NCBI GenBank assembly: GCA_046329815.1
Contig: JAXLTY010000001.1
Coordinates: 930,001 to 994,000, forward strand
Direction: 5' to 3'
DNA length: 64,000 bases
Source: JADJSS01 sp046329815
Lineage (GTDB): Bacteria; Bacteroidota; Bacteroidia; Chitinophagales; JADIYW01
This document shows, one piece after another, positions 44,935 to 56,200 of this stretch (positions are counted from its first letter, which is position 1; every line of letters begins with the position of its first letter). Under the pieces are notes generated by a model that had not been told where the DNA came from, did no database searches, and saw only the letters and a program-made list of their open reading frames with translations. Made by a program: the position numbers and the translations under genes.

Positions 44935-44942
44935 TATATTTG
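44935..44942 (+). promoter_or_regulatory. TAnnTTTG promoter of the M16 peptidase
   Basis: TATATTTG ends 18 bases before the ATG at 44961. The TTG at 44940 that opens the frame lies inside the element. Confidence 0.6.
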
Positions 44943-44960
44943 ATAGATAAAAAATTATTT

Positions 44961-47885
44961 ATGAAGAAATCACTCTGTTCAAGCATAACGCTAATGCTTA
45001 TTCATTTTTCTGTTTTTGCACAAACCAAATTTGAATGGAAAGAAGTCACTAATGGAAATCACACATACAAAACCGTCACCAACGATCCATTAAAGACAAG
45101 ATATTATACTTTAAAGAACGGACTTACCGTTATTCTTTCCGTGAACAAAGCCGAACCGCGTTTACAAACCATGATCGCTACCAAAGCAGGCAGCAACACC
45201 GATCCGGCAAACCACACCGGCCTGGCGCATTATCTGGAACACATGTTGTTTAAAGGAACTGACCATTATGGCAGCTTGGATTGGCAGAAAGAGAGTCCGT
45301 ACTTAGATAAGATTGATGCGTTGTATGAGCAATATAATTCCTCTACTGATGAAACTGCACGCAAAGAAATTTACAGAAACATTGATTCTGTAAGTGGTAT
45401 TGCTGCAAAGTATGCAATTGCCAATGAATATGATAAAATGATGAGCTTGATTGGCGCAAAAGGAACGAATGCGTTCACATCAACTGAAGTGACTTGTTAT
45501 ATAAATGATATTCCATCGAACCAAATTGACAAATGGTTACTCATTGAAGCAGAACGTTTCAGAAAACCAATCTTCCGATTATTTCATACAGAATTGGAAG
45601 CTGTTTACGAAGAAAAAAATCGTGGTTTAGATAATGACAACCGCAAAGTTTATGAAACGATGATGGCCGCTTTATTTCAGAAACATAATTATGGACAGCA
45701 AACTACGCTTGGCACAATAGAACATTTAAAAAACCCATCGTTAAAAGAAATCAGAAATTATTTTTATAAATACTATGTACCGAATAATATGTGCATGATC
45801 CTGGTTGGTGATTTTAATCCTGATGAAGTGATTGAACAAATAGATGGTACTTTTGGCTCGTTTCAGTCGAAAGAGGTGTCACCATACATTGCGGAACCGG
45901 AACCGGAAATAACTGCACCGATTGAAAAAACCGTATATGGACCAAAAGAAGAATGGCTCGAGATTGGCTTTCGTTTTCCTGGTGCAAATACGAAAGAAGC
46001 AGGCATGCTGCAATTCATGGACAGAATGTTTGCTAACGGAACTGCTGGTTTAATGGACTTGAACATTGTAAAAAAACAAAAAGCATTACAAGCATACACA
46101 TATCCGGAAATACAAAAAGATTATAGTGTGTTTGTGTTAGGCGGAAATCCAAAACAAGGTCAGACTTTAGAAGATGTGAAAACATTATTACTGGAACAAG
46201 TAGAAAATTTGAAGAAAGGAAATTTTGATGATGATCTCGTGCAGGCAGTAAAAAATAATTTCCAGAAAGAACAGCAACAAAACAGTGAACGCAACGCAAA
46301 CAGAGCAAACATTATGCTTGATGCGTTTATCACTAATGTTTCATGGAAAGATGCGCTGTCTTTTTATGATGAAGTGAACAGTTATACTAAACAAGACATT
46401 GTCGCATTTGCTAACAAATGGCTAAATAATAATTATGTAGTAGTATATAAAAGAACCGGTGAAGATAAATCGATCATCAAAGTAGAAAAGCCACCTATTC
46501 ATGAAGTAGAAGTGAACAGAAATGCACAGTCGAAATTTGTAGAAGAAATTACCAAAGCACCAGTAAAACCTATTGTTCCAATGTTTTTAGATTTCAATAA
46601 AGACATACAAAAGACCACTGCGAACGGCGTTCAGGTAATTGCCACACCAAACAACGATAACCAGCTTTTTTCGTTGTACTATTATTTTGATTTCGGAAAA
46701 AATAATTTAAAAAAATTACCGCTTGCGTTGGATTATCTGAAGTTTGTTGGAACGGATAAATATTCTGCAGAGCAAATCAGTATGGAATTTTACAAGCTGG
46801 CTGCTGATTTTTCGGTCAATGTTGATGAACGAAATGCGTTTATTCAGTTGAATGGTTTGCAAAACAATTTTGACAAATCGGTTGAATTATTAGAACATTT
46901 GCTGGCAACTGCGAAACCGGACCAAACAACATTCGGCGAATTTATCAATGATGTTATAAAAAACCGAGACAACAGCAAACTGGAGAAATACAACATATTA
47001 GAAGGTTTAGACAATATCGGAAAATATGGCATCAAAAATCCGTTCAATAATCAATTCAGCAATGATGAATTGAAAAAATTAACCGCTGAAGATTTAGTTG
47101 CCATCATCAAATCGCTGACGTCATACCAGCACAAAATTTTATATTATGGACCGAATACGGTAACAAGTGCAACTGTGTTGCCTGTTTATCACAAACCGAA
47201 ATTGCCTTTAAAATCAGCGCCTTTAGGCAATAATTATGTTTTTAGAAAACAATTAAAGAACGAAGTTAATTTCGCAAATTATGATATGGTACAGTCGGAA
47301 ATTAGCTGGAACAGAAATTCAAGTTTATACAACGCCGCTTCAATTCCTGTGATAAATTTGCATAATGAATATTTTGGCGGCGGCATGTCCGGCATTGTTT
47401 TCCAAACCATCAGAGAATCAAAAGCACTTGCCTATTCTACTTATGCATATTATGGTTCGGCTTATAAAACTAACGAACCCAACCATATCAATGCGTATGT
47501 TGGTTGCCAGGCAGATAAAATGAACGAAGCTATTTCAGGAATGAAAGCTTTATTGGATTCGTTGCCTTATTCTGAAAAATTATTCAGCGTTACAAAAGAT
47601 GCGCTGAAAAACAATTATGCAACATCGCGAATTATCAAACAGCGTGTTTTGTTTACTTATTTGGATGCATTGCGTCATGGAATTAATTATGATGTAAGGC
47701 AAAAAACGTATGCTGCATTAGACAAACTTGTTTTCACAGACATATTAAAATTTCATCAACAGAATTATTCAAGAAAACCTTATTCTATTAGCATTATTGC
47801 TAATGATAAGAAAATAAACTTGGCGGATTTGAATAAATATGGTAAAGTAACAACATATTCATTATCGCAGATTTTTGGCTATTGA
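44961..47885 (+). CDS. M16 family metallopeptidase (insulinase-like, exported)
   Basis: The 974-residue protein has a Sec signal peptide (SVFAQT) and a two-lobed M16 plan. The N-terminal lobe holds the zinc motif His90-Tyr-Leu-Glu93-His94 (GLAHYLEHMLFKGT) with the third ligand in ELEAVYEEKNRG. The C-terminal lobe (from about 540) is the inactive half, containing YFGGGMSGIVFQTIRESKALAYSTYAY. Known members of this size (PqqL, pitrilysin types) degrade peptides in the periplasm. It has its own promoter and a terminator, so it is a single-gene unit. Confidence 0.92.
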   Translation: MKKSLCSSITLMLIHFSVFAQTKFEWKEVTNGNHTYKTVTNDPLKTRYYTLKNGLTVILSVNKAEPRLQTMIATKAGSNTDPANHTGLAHYLEHMLFKGTDHYGSLDWQKESPYLDKIDALYEQYNSSTDETARKEIYRNIDSVSGIAAKYAIANEYDKMMSLIGAKGTNAFTSTEVTCYINDIPSNQIDKWLLIEAERFRKPIFRLFHTELEAVYEEKNRGLDNDNRKVYETMMAALFQKHNYGQQTTLGTIEHLKNPSLKEIRNYFYKYYVPNNMCMILVGDFNPDEVIEQIDGTFGSFQSKEVSPYIAEPEPEITAPIEKTVYGPKEEWLEIGFRFPGANTKEAGMLQFMDRMFANGTAGLMDLNIVKKQKALQAYTYPEIQKDYSVFVLGGNPKQGQTLEDVKTLLLEQVENLKKGNFDDDLVQAVKNNFQKEQQQNSERNANRANIMLDAFITNVSWKDALSFYDEVNSYTKQDIVAFANKWLNNNYVVVYKRTGEDKSIIKVEKPPIHEVEVNRNAQSKFVEEITKAPVKPIVPMFLDFNKDIQKTTANGVQVIATPNNDNQLFSLYYYFDFGKNNLKKLPLALDYLKFVGTDKYSAEQISMEFYKLAADFSVNVDERNAFIQLNGLQNNFDKSVELLEHLLATAKPDQTTFGEFINDVIKNRDNSKLEKYNILEGLDNIGKYGIKNPFNNQFSNDELKKLTAEDLVAIIKSLTSYQHKILYYGPNTVTSATVLPVYHKPKLPLKSAPLGNNYVFRKQLKNEVNFANYDMVQSEISWNRNSSLYNAASIPVINLHNEYFGGGMSGIVFQTIRESKALAYSTYAYYGSAYKTNEPNHINAYVGCQADKMNEAISGMKALLDSLPYSEKLFSVTKDALKNNYATSRIIKQRVLFTYLDALRHGINYDVRQKTYAALDKLVFTDILKFHQQNYSRKPYSISIIANDKKINLADLNKYGKVTTYSLSQIFGY

Positions 47886-47903
47886 TTTTTAGTCATAGAT
47901 TTA

Positions 47904-47938
47904 AAAGACACGCTGATTTTTGGCGTGTCTTTTTTTAT
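47904..47938 (+). terminator. Terminator of the M16 peptidase gene
   Basis: GACACGC (47907-47913) pairs with GCGTGTC (47923-47929), loop of nine, then a run of T. Confidence 0.85.
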
Positions 47939-47957
47939 TTAATCGTATTTTCACAAG

Positions 47958-49397
47958 GTGAATTCAAAATACATCGGTTTTATTTTATTGTTGATTGCGC
48001 TTATTGGCATCAGTATTTTCTATCCATATCCGAAAATGCTGCACATGCTTCCGCAAGGTTCGCATTGGTGGCGACAGGCAGATTGCATGGCAATGACCTG
48101 GAATTACAAACAGTTTCATGTGCCATTTTTTCAACCGGCAATCTATAACTTACAATCTACGAATGGTAATGTTGCCGGCGAATTTCCGTTGTTTTATTTT
48201 ATAGCGGCACAGTTTTCAAATCCTGAATTGGCTTTGCGTTTAATACACAGTATTATTTTTTTATGTGGCATTTTAGCCGTTTATTTTATTGCATTCTATT
48301 TTTTAAAAAGAACATTATTGTCTGTTTTTTGCACTGTGCTGTTGTTCACTTCACCACTTTTAGTTTTTTATGGAAATAATTTTTTGAGCGATGTTCCGGC
48401 ATTGAGTTGCGCATTTATTGGTTGGGCAATTTTCTTAAATCAACATAAAAAAGAAAATTTGTTTTGGATATTGATTGCATTTTTATCTTTTGCAATAGCC
48501 GCATTATTAAAAGCAAGCGAAGCAATACATTTTGTTTTATTATTCGCTTTTTTATTTACATTCAAAACTCAAAACTCAAGATTCAAAACCACTATCGCAC
48601 TGTCTTTTTCATCATCGTTTTTATTTGTTGGCTGGTATTTTTACGCAAAACATTACAATAAACATAACCACGATCATTATTATTTTTTATCGATTTCGCC
48701 AATATGGAAACTAAGTTTGCAAGATATTGGCTTGGCAATCTGGCGTATGTTGGTTTCTAATTCTAAAAATTATTTTTGGCGACCAACTTCAATTGTAATT
48801 TTGCTTTCTACTTTCTTTTTAATAAAGCATTGGAAAAAATTAAATGCAGATTTGCGTTTTTTTATAATGACTAGTTTTACTGTTGTTGCTTTGTATATTT
48901 TGTTTTTTTATCAAAAACTAATTGGCCACGAATATTATTATGTACCATTTTTTATTGGCTTTTTATTTCTAATTATTGGCTTATTAAAAGTATATAATGC
49001 ATTTCATTCTGAAAATATTTTCGCACATACTTTATTATTTTTATTGCTGATTCCGAATCTTATTTTCTGCAGAAATTTCGTCGGTGAAAAATGCAATGAT
49101 AATTTGCCGAATGGTTATTATTCAAGCGATGCGATGCAGCAATTTTTAGAAAAACACGGTGTTACGAAAGACAAAATCGTCATTTCATTGCCGGATGATT
49201 CACCCAATAAAACCTTATATCAACTTAAACGTAAAGGTTACACCGAATTTAATGATTACATGTTTCTGCTAAAACACCAAAAAGCAGATTATTTATTGCT
49301 CAGAATGGATTGTTTTATTCATGCAGAAAAATTCAAACCATACCAAACTGATTCGCTTGGAAATTTTAATGGAATTGTATTGTATAAATTGAAGTAG
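47958..49397 (+). CDS. Polytopic membrane glycosyltransferase (ArnT/PMT-like)
   Basis: The 479-residue protein starts at GTG and has about ten hydrophobic segments. An early periplasmic loop has the pattern SHWWRQADCMAMTW, then GEFPLFYFIAAQF near 77, and a later loop with VFYGNNFLSDVPALSCAF; the acidic residues in such loops are typical of GT39/GT83-type transferases that use polyprenyl-phosphate sugars. The C-terminal 90 residues are soluble. The acceptor is unknown, perhaps a surface glycan or lipid A. The family call is tentative. It is convergent with psd, three bases apart. Confidence 0.62.
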   Translation: MNSKYIGFILLLIALIGISIFYPYPKMLHMLPQGSHWWRQADCMAMTWNYKQFHVPFFQPAIYNLQSTNGNVAGEFPLFYFIAAQFSNPELALRLIHSIIFLCGILAVYFIAFYFLKRTLLSVFCTVLLFTSPLLVFYGNNFLSDVPALSCAFIGWAIFLNQHKKENLFWILIAFLSFAIAALLKASEAIHFVLLFAFLFTFKTQNSRFKTTIALSFSSSFLFVGWYFYAKHYNKHNHDHYYFLSISPIWKLSLQDIGLAIWRMLVSNSKNYFWRPTSIVILLSTFFLIKHWKKLNADLRFFIMTSFTVVALYILFFYQKLIGHEYYYVPFFIGFLFLIIGLLKVYNAFHSENIFAHTLLFLLLIPNLIFCRNFVGEKCNDNLPNGYYSSDAMQQFLEKHGVTKDKIVISLPDDSPNKTLYQLKRKGYTEFNDYMFLLKHQKADYLLLRMDCFIHAEKFKPYQTDSLGNFNGIVLYKLK

Positions 49398-49400
49398 AAA

Positions 49401-50069
49401 TTATTTTGGCAATTCGCCGATGATCGTGATACCACCTTTTACCTTTTGTCCAAGCTTGATATTAATTTTAGTATCTAAAGGCAAGAACATATCTACGCGT
49501 GAACCGAATTTAATGAAGCCAAAATCAGCGCCTTGTTCAATTGAATCGCCTTCTTCCAGATAATAAACGATCCTGCGCGCTACTTTTCCTGCAATTTGGC
49601 GAACCAGTACATCTACGCTGCCATTATCAATTACAATAGAAGTACGTTCATTTTCAGTAGATGATTTCGGATGCCAGGCAACCAAATATTTTCCATCATG
49701 ATATTTAGAGTATTTCACTTCGCCTGCAATCGGCGCGCGGTTTACATGCACATTTGCCGGCGACATAAAAACAGAAACCTGCAAACGCTTGTCTTCAAAA
49801 TATTCCGGTTCAAATACTTCTTCGATCACCACTACTTTTCCGTCAGCAGGACAAATGATCTTGTTATCATCAGTGATAATATTTCGTCTTGGATTTCTAA
49901 AGAAGTACGTTACGAAACAAAAAAATGAAAATGTGAGTGCAAAGATTATCCAGCTAACAACAGGTCCGGCGTGGAACAAAAAGTTAGTGACCAAATTAAT
50001 CAGCAAAACGATTGTAAATGTTGTTAAAACGATTTTCCAACCTTCTTTATGAATATATGTTCGCTTCAT
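49401..50069 (-). CDS. psd: Phosphatidylserine decarboxylase, short form
   Basis: The 222-residue proenzyme is of the archaeal-type/short PSD form. Two membrane helices (about residues 13-33 and 37-57) anchor it, FRNPRRNIITDDNKIICPADGKV follows, and SVFMSPANVHVNRAPIAG near 98 holds the conserved His. The self-cleavage site is FGSRVD (Gly189-Ser190), which would make the pyruvoyl group. It makes phosphatidylethanolamine from phosphatidylserine. No pssA gene is adjacent. Confidence 0.93.
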   Translation of the reverse strand: MKRTYIHKEGWKIVLTTFTIVLLINLVTNFLFHAGPVVSWIIFALTFSFFCFVTYFFRNPRRNIITDDNKIICPADGKVVVIEEVFEPEYFEDKRLQVSVFMSPANVHVNRAPIAGEVKYSKYHDGKYLVAWHPKSSTENERTSIVIDNGSVDVLVRQIAGKVARRIVYYLEEGDSIEQGADFGFIKFGSRVDMFLPLDTKINIKLGQKVKGGITIIGELPK

Positions 50070-50250
50070 GTTGATTCTTTAATACAAGGTATTTACATTC
50101 CAAATGAGTCACCAAAAATAAGTATAAAACTGAGATACACAAATAAAACAGTATTAATTCATCTTAAGTTCAATGATATTTAACGTTCTTCAAAAAAATA
50201 AGATTTTTTAGTAAAAAAATGTGTAATCAATTGAAAATAAATAAATTACA

Positions 50251-51477
50251 TTATAAAGTTTTTCCTTTTACATCGAATGCATCGCGCAAGCCATTTCCTA
50301 AAAGATTGAAAGCCAATACCATAACCATAATGCAAATTCCGGGCGCTAATGCTAAAAATGCTTTGTCAGGTGTTAATAAATACGCACGATGGTCGTTTAA
50401 CATCGAGCCCCAACTTGGAGTTGGCGGCTGAACTCCGATTCCGACAAAGCTCAAACCGGCCTCAATTAAGATCGCTGAAGCAAAATCAGACGCTGCAATT
50501 ACCATAATCGGTCCGATAATATTCGGCAAAATATGCTTGATGATAATTCTGGTATTATTGTAACCTAAACTGCGCGCGGCTTGCACATATTCCATTTCAC
50601 GAACAGATAGAACCTGTCCACGAACAATACGAGCTACTTCGACCCACATAGACAAACCAACTGCGATAAAGATGGCCAAAAACGGATTGATTTTATTACC
50701 GATTGCAAATCGAATGGACATTGCCAATAAAATAGTTGGAATTGACCAAACTACATTGATCAGCCACATGATGATATTATCAATTTTACCACGATAAAAA
50801 CCGGCAACGCTGCCCATAAAAATACCGATCGTTAAAGAAATGAAAACAGCAATTAAGCCAACCGACAATGAAACGCGTACACCAAACAACAAGCGGCTCA
50901 AAATATCGCGGCCATAATTGTCGGTTCCTAAATGGTATGTTTTAGTGATGATATTATGTGCAGTGATGTCTTTTTTTAATGCAGCTATAGAAACCGTTTT
51001 TTTCTTTTCTTCAAACGTAGTAAATACTGCTTTATCACCATGCAATTCAATTTTTGGTGAACGAATAGATAACGCTTCAGCAACATCAACAACAGGAAAA
51101 ACCATTTCTTCCGCTTTTCTGTCTTCGCCTTTATACGCTTGCACTACAATATTCGCGCTATCATCAAACCGATACGAATTGATCGGTATCATTTGATACG
51201 CATTATTTTTTCCGAATAATATTTTAGAAAAAGTGCTTGTCTTTTTTTCTTCGCGGTTTTTTTTCACTAATAACATTTGTTTGGTAAAACCAGGCGAAGC
51301 ATTTGCTAACTCTAACACCTGATCATCTGCATCAGGTGTTTTATCAGGTGCAACAGACGGACCAATGATTGCTAAAATCACGGCAAAAAGAATAATGATC
51401 AAACTAAAAATAGCCGGTTTGTTTTTCGACAACCGTATCCATGTTTTTTTTAAAGGCGAGTCATTGCCGTTGCTCAT
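50251..51477 (-). CDS. OppC/DppC-like ABC permease with a periplasmic insertion
   Basis: The 408-residue permease has an N-terminal OppC_N helix (KKTWIRLSKNKPAIFSLIIILFAVILAIIGPSVAP) and a C-terminal binding-protein-dependent permease domain with GTDNYGRDILSRLLFGVRVSLSVG and the EAA loop VREMEYVQAARSLGYNNTRIIIKHILPN. Between them lies an insertion of about 100 residues (SKILFGKNNAYQMIPIN..VVDVAEALSIRSP), making it longer than the usual 300. No partner permease or ATPase lies beside it. I chose the ATG at 51477 over the TTG at 51486. Confidence 0.88.
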   Translation of the reverse strand: MSNGNDSPLKKTWIRLSKNKPAIFSLIIILFAVILAIIGPSVAPDKTPDADDQVLELANASPGFTKQMLLVKKNREEKKTSTFSKILFGKNNAYQMIPINSYRFDDSANIVVQAYKGEDRKAEEMVFPVVDVAEALSIRSPKIELHGDKAVFTTFEEKKKTVSIAALKKDITAHNIITKTYHLGTDNYGRDILSRLLFGVRVSLSVGLIAVFISLTIGIFMGSVAGFYRGKIDNIIMWLINVVWSIPTILLAMSIRFAIGNKINPFLAIFIAVGLSMWVEVARIVRGQVLSVREMEYVQAARSLGYNNTRIIIKHILPNIIGPIMVIAASDFASAILIEAGLSFVGIGVQPPTPSWGSMLNDHRAYLLTPDKAFLALAPGICIMVMVLAFNLLGNGLRDAFDVKGKTL

Positions 51478-51544
51478 TTGTAACAAATTTTGCTAAAGAT
51501 AATAAAAGTAAGATGTAAATTCTAAATTGAGATCAAGCAGCATT

Positions 51545-52948
51545 TTATTTCAACATTTTTAAGAACCAGTCTTTGTCCGGCAAATCAGTTGCCTGCTCAA
51601 TTTCACTTTTCAGTTTTGATTTTTTTTGCTTCGGCGCATCCATATTTGCATATAGTTTTTCGCTGAATTTAATAATGTTCTTATAACGATCTTTATGATA
51701 GCCAATTTTTTTCTGACGATGCAGATATACTTTAAACGTATTCAGCAAACTCACTAACGCGTCATATTCTTTAGTTTCTACATAAATTTTTACCAACATA
51801 AATTTCGCAGCTAAATTCCAAAGCGTATCACTATATTCTATGCTTAACAAAACCGGCATCGTTTTTTTGTAGTTTCTTTGCGTAAAATACAGACGTGCTT
51901 TATTGAAAGAAATAGTGGTTTCGCGCGTTGCTTCATTTAAATACTTTCCATAAGCAGTTATAAAATTTTCCACGCCTTTAAAATCTTCTAATTTCAGACC
52001 AATAAAAACAACATTAGTAAATGTAAAGCGACTGAGCTCATTATTTTCCAGCAGATATTTTTTGTCTAATGCATGCAAGTACAATTTATAAGCAGTTTCC
52101 GCAAAAAGCAATTCGCTTGAATTTAATTTTTTGATGCAATGATTGATACACAACATAAAGATATCTTTCAATTCGCTTTCCGTAAAATAAGATTCATTCT
52201 TGTAAACCGCTTCCACCAGTTGCCTGAAATAGCTGTTTTCATTAGTGTTGATCAATGTTTTGTATGCATAGAAATAAATTTCTATAGCAGGTGCGAGTTG
52301 TAATTTTCCGGTTTCAATTTGCTCGATAATAAACGGTAAAAATGCAAACGAGTATTGCTGATTACTCACATTTTGATGCGTGATAGAAATGCATGCGTAC
52401 TTTAAAATTTCTGCAGTTGAATATTGATGTATCGCGTCAGAAATATTTTGAATGTTAAATATTTTATCGCGTGCATTTTTGCTCAATAATTGAAACTGCT
52501 CAATTTCCAGTTGAATGATTTCTGTATAAAATACAGCGTCTTGTTTTGCCTGTTGCTGTTGTGCTGTTTTTATTTTTTTCAATACTACTTCTGCCTGTTC
52601 CGGCAACTGATGCAATTGTAAATTCTTAGCCAATGCAATTTGCTGTTCATTTCTGTTTTTTATAAAATAAGAATATGCTAAAAAATCTTCCAGCGTTTGT
52701 GTGCAAAGCGACATCACATGACGCAAGCGCAGGTCGTTGTATTGCTTATTTTTAGGATACAAATACGCAAATGCGCGTTTTTTTTGCAAAGTCAATGCAG
52801 AAATTGTCTTTCTGGAACTCAAAAATGCAATAAAATTTCGGACATCTTCATGAATATTTGCAATTGGCGAATCTATCCATTTATTTAATAAGCGATGTTC
52901 TTCTTTATTTAATGATAAGTATATTTTTATGAATTTGCTTTCTAACAT
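51545..52948 (-). CDS. Alpha-helical repeat protein of unknown function
   Basis: The 467-residue protein has no signal peptide or membrane segment. It is almost wholly helical, rich in K, L, Y and Q, with TPR-like pairs such as ARLYFTQRNYKKTMPVLLSIEYSDTLWNLAAKFMLVKIYVETKEYDALVSLLNTFKVYL near 350-410. The N terminus (KIYLSLNKEEHRLLNKWIDSP) is a distinct small helical segment. It resembles cytoplasmic solenoid scaffold proteins, but I recognise no family. It reads towards the OppC-like gene but is separated from it. Confidence 0.7.
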   Translation of the reverse strand: MLESKFIKIYLSLNKEEHRLLNKWIDSPIANIHEDVRNFIAFLSSRKTISALTLQKKRAFAYLYPKNKQYNDLRLRHVMSLCTQTLEDFLAYSYFIKNRNEQQIALAKNLQLHQLPEQAEVVLKKIKTAQQQQAKQDAVFYTEIIQLEIEQFQLLSKNARDKIFNIQNISDAIHQYSTAEILKYACISITHQNVSNQQYSFAFLPFIIEQIETGKLQLAPAIEIYFYAYKTLINTNENSYFRQLVEAVYKNESYFTESELKDIFMLCINHCIKKLNSSELLFAETAYKLYLHALDKKYLLENNELSRFTFTNVVFIGLKLEDFKGVENFITAYGKYLNEATRETTISFNKARLYFTQRNYKKTMPVLLSIEYSDTLWNLAAKFMLVKIYVETKEYDALVSLLNTFKVYLHRQKKIGYHKDRYKNIIKFSEKLYANMDAPKQKKSKLKSEIEQATDLPDKDWFLKMLK

Positions 52949-53205
52949 CACTATTGTGTAAAATTGTATTGAATAACTAAAAATAGCATAAAAATATCAG
53001 ACAAACTATATTAAATGTAATTTTTTATTGCTGTTTTCGTGTTCAAATTTGCATTGTAAACAACAATTAAAAATTAAGCACTATGGAAACAACTCATCAA
53101 AAACACAATACAATGCATAATTCCATTTTCTATTTGCATAATGGTTTTAAACAAATCAGAAACAATAAAACCGAAAATAGTTTTACTAACTTTAAAACAT
53201 CCTTT

Positions 53206-56200
53206 ATGAGAACATTACTCAAGATCACATTTACTTCTTTGCTTTTCATCAGTCAGCTTCATTCATTTTCGAGCGGCTGGCAGCAAAAATTAGACCTGAT
53301 CAATTCAAGTGAAAGAGCAAATAACTCTGAAATTGCAATGATGGCGAATGGCGATTGTATCATAGCGAGTACTTTTGCTCAACCATGGGATTCGTCTGTT
53401 TATTTGCATCAGTATAAAAAAGCAGATGGTGAACTAAAGTTGTTTAATATCAACTATATTTTCAATAAATACATACAGAAAATAAACGCGATAAAATATC
53501 TTCCGTCCATTCAAAAATATATTCTGATTTATGAAGAATCCAAACCGTATGTTGTTCCGTATGTAAACAATAAAATTTATTATCACATTATAGATTCGTT
53601 CGAGCCGTTTGTTATGCAGCCAAGACATGTATTATATACTTTTACAAATAATGATCTGTATTCAAACAAATTAGTTGTAACCGAAACAGATTCAACCATT
53701 GAGGCAGGATTTTCCACTGTAAGGATAGACAATGTAAATAATCATGTTTGCGATACAATCAGTTTTCGCAGAGCAGCCATTTCATTTTCAAATTTAGATA
53801 CGGTTGCACGAATAGATTCTGTTATTATTCCGCAAAAATATAATTCAGCAAATATTCAATATGGATTGTATTTTACAAAAAAAGTACAGAACGATTATAT
53901 TTTGAATCTTAGCAACCTAGATACATTTAACAGATATTATGCTAAATTAATACAAGTACATGCGAATCTAACTTGGGATTCTGTTGCTGTTTATTATCCA
54001 AATGGATTTATTTCGCCGCAACTATTAAACAATGGAAATCTATTAATAAAAAACAACTTCAGAGGCACGATGAATGGTAATGATGGCTATACAACTACTG
54101 ATGTTTACAATAGTAATCTGGAAAAATTATTTAGTATAGATTCTACTTCTTTGCCTGGCAATGCAGCTATCTATCTTGAACCGAAAGATGGCACAGTTAT
54201 AAATATTGAAGGTGATTATTATCCAAACCAACCGGCAGAATATGGTATGGTGAAAGAAATTATTGACATCAACAACCGCAAACCCAAAAAACAAGAAGTT
54301 TGGCATATCAATTATCCTGATGGAATTTCATACCGCAATTTTAATATTGTTTCGCAGACTGAATTCAAAGATGGTTATGCTTATTTATATGGTCTGATTG
54401 CAGGACCAAACAACAGGAATCTATATTTGATTCAAATAGATTCGTTAGGAAATGTCTATAATAATTTAATTCGCGGAAACATAATTGGTGATATGAATAA
54501 TAATTGTGTCGAAGACCAAGATACAGATGTGCGCATGCGAAACATGACTGTTACAGCAAATATTGATACCAATATTCTATTCACTTCAACAGACCATGAT
54601 GGTTATTATCAGTTTGCGACCAATTATTCAGGTACTGCAAAAGTGGCGCCACGCAACAATTTCAGATATCCGTTGTGGACGCGTGGTGCCTGCAGCGATA
54701 CAGCAACTATTCAATTGTCAACCGATGTAAGTGTGGACTCTGTCAATTTTAATTTCACACCCATATTAATATGCAGTAACCTGAATATCAGCGTTCAGCT
54801 TAAACGTTTCCGTCATCTTTTAGATTCTGTTTACTATTATATCGATTATTGCAACACCGGAACAAAGAATGCGAGCAATGCATATATAGATCTTTCTATC
54901 GATCCATTATTAACGATTGATGGTGCTACTACATCAGGCGGTATGCCAGTAACAATTATGAACCTGGGCAGTCATCGATATCGTTTATTTATTGGTGTAG
55001 CAGATATTTTTGATTGCGGAAGATTAATTGTAAAACTTCATGAAGCTGCTGAAGCGACTTTAGGCAGAACAGTTTGTATTGAAAGTCATATCTATCCTGA
55101 CAGCGTTTGCATGGAGGCAACTTATACAGGTTCTGTTATTACCGCATCGGCAACTTGCTTAGGCGACAGCGTTGAATTGCAATTAAAAAACAATGGTGGC
55201 AACATGCAGCAATCCAAAAAATATATTGTGATTGAAGATCAGGTAATACGAAAAGCTAGTTCTTATTCTTTACCAAGCAATGGTATTTTAACAGAGAAAT
55301 TTCCAGCAGATTCAGGAAAAACATATCGCATTGTTGCAGAACAAGAAGATGTTTTTCCGCGCGAATTAGGCGAAAAATTTGTAACGGCATTCATTGAAGG
55401 TTGCCGTCCAAATGATCAGGTACATGTTTCAACCGGTAATGTAATGCCTTTCTCAAATTACAATGCACCTTATCGTGCAACAGCTTGCCAAGTAATTGTC
55501 GGCAGTTTTGATCCGAATGCAAAAGAGGCAATGCCGCTTGGTTATGGCGTACAACATTTTATTGAAGCCAATACAACCATTAATTACACCATCCATTTTC
55601 AAAATACAGGAAATGATACTGCTTACACAGTTGTCGTTGTTGATACTATTTCAAATGCTTTAGATATTAACACTTTAGTGCCGCAAGTAAGCAGTCATAC
55701 TTATCGTTTTGAAAGAGCAGACAGTAATGTAGTTCGTTTTGTTTTTGATTCTATTTATTTGGTTGACAGTGTGCATAATGAACCGTTATCGCATGGCTTT
55801 GTACAGTTTTCTATTCAACAAAAAACAGACAATCCAATCGGAACAAAAATCTATAATGATGCTTCTATTTATTTTGACAGGAACGAAGCAGTAATAACAA
55901 ACAAAGTTTTTCATACCATCGGAAAAGATTTTATCGAAGTACGTTTATTAAGCAGCACAAAAAACACAAAGTATAATGTAAAAGAAGTGACAGTATTTCC
56001 AAATCCGTTTCGCGATAAAACACAGATCATTGTTAAATCTGATGAATTAAGAAATCCTGTTTTATTGTTAATGAATTTAAACGGGCAAATTATTAAAACA
56101 ATAGAGTCATCTGGTATAAATACTTTTGATATCTATAGAGAAGACTTGTCAAGCGGTATGTATTTATTCAGAATTTTAGAAAATAATGAAGAAGTAACAA

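Noticed and set aside
53083..53205. Upstream extension of the large T9SS protein
   Set aside because: The extra 41 residues are polar and would put the signal peptide inside the protein. The ATG at 53206 gives a normal export signal. A short leader peptide cannot be excluded.
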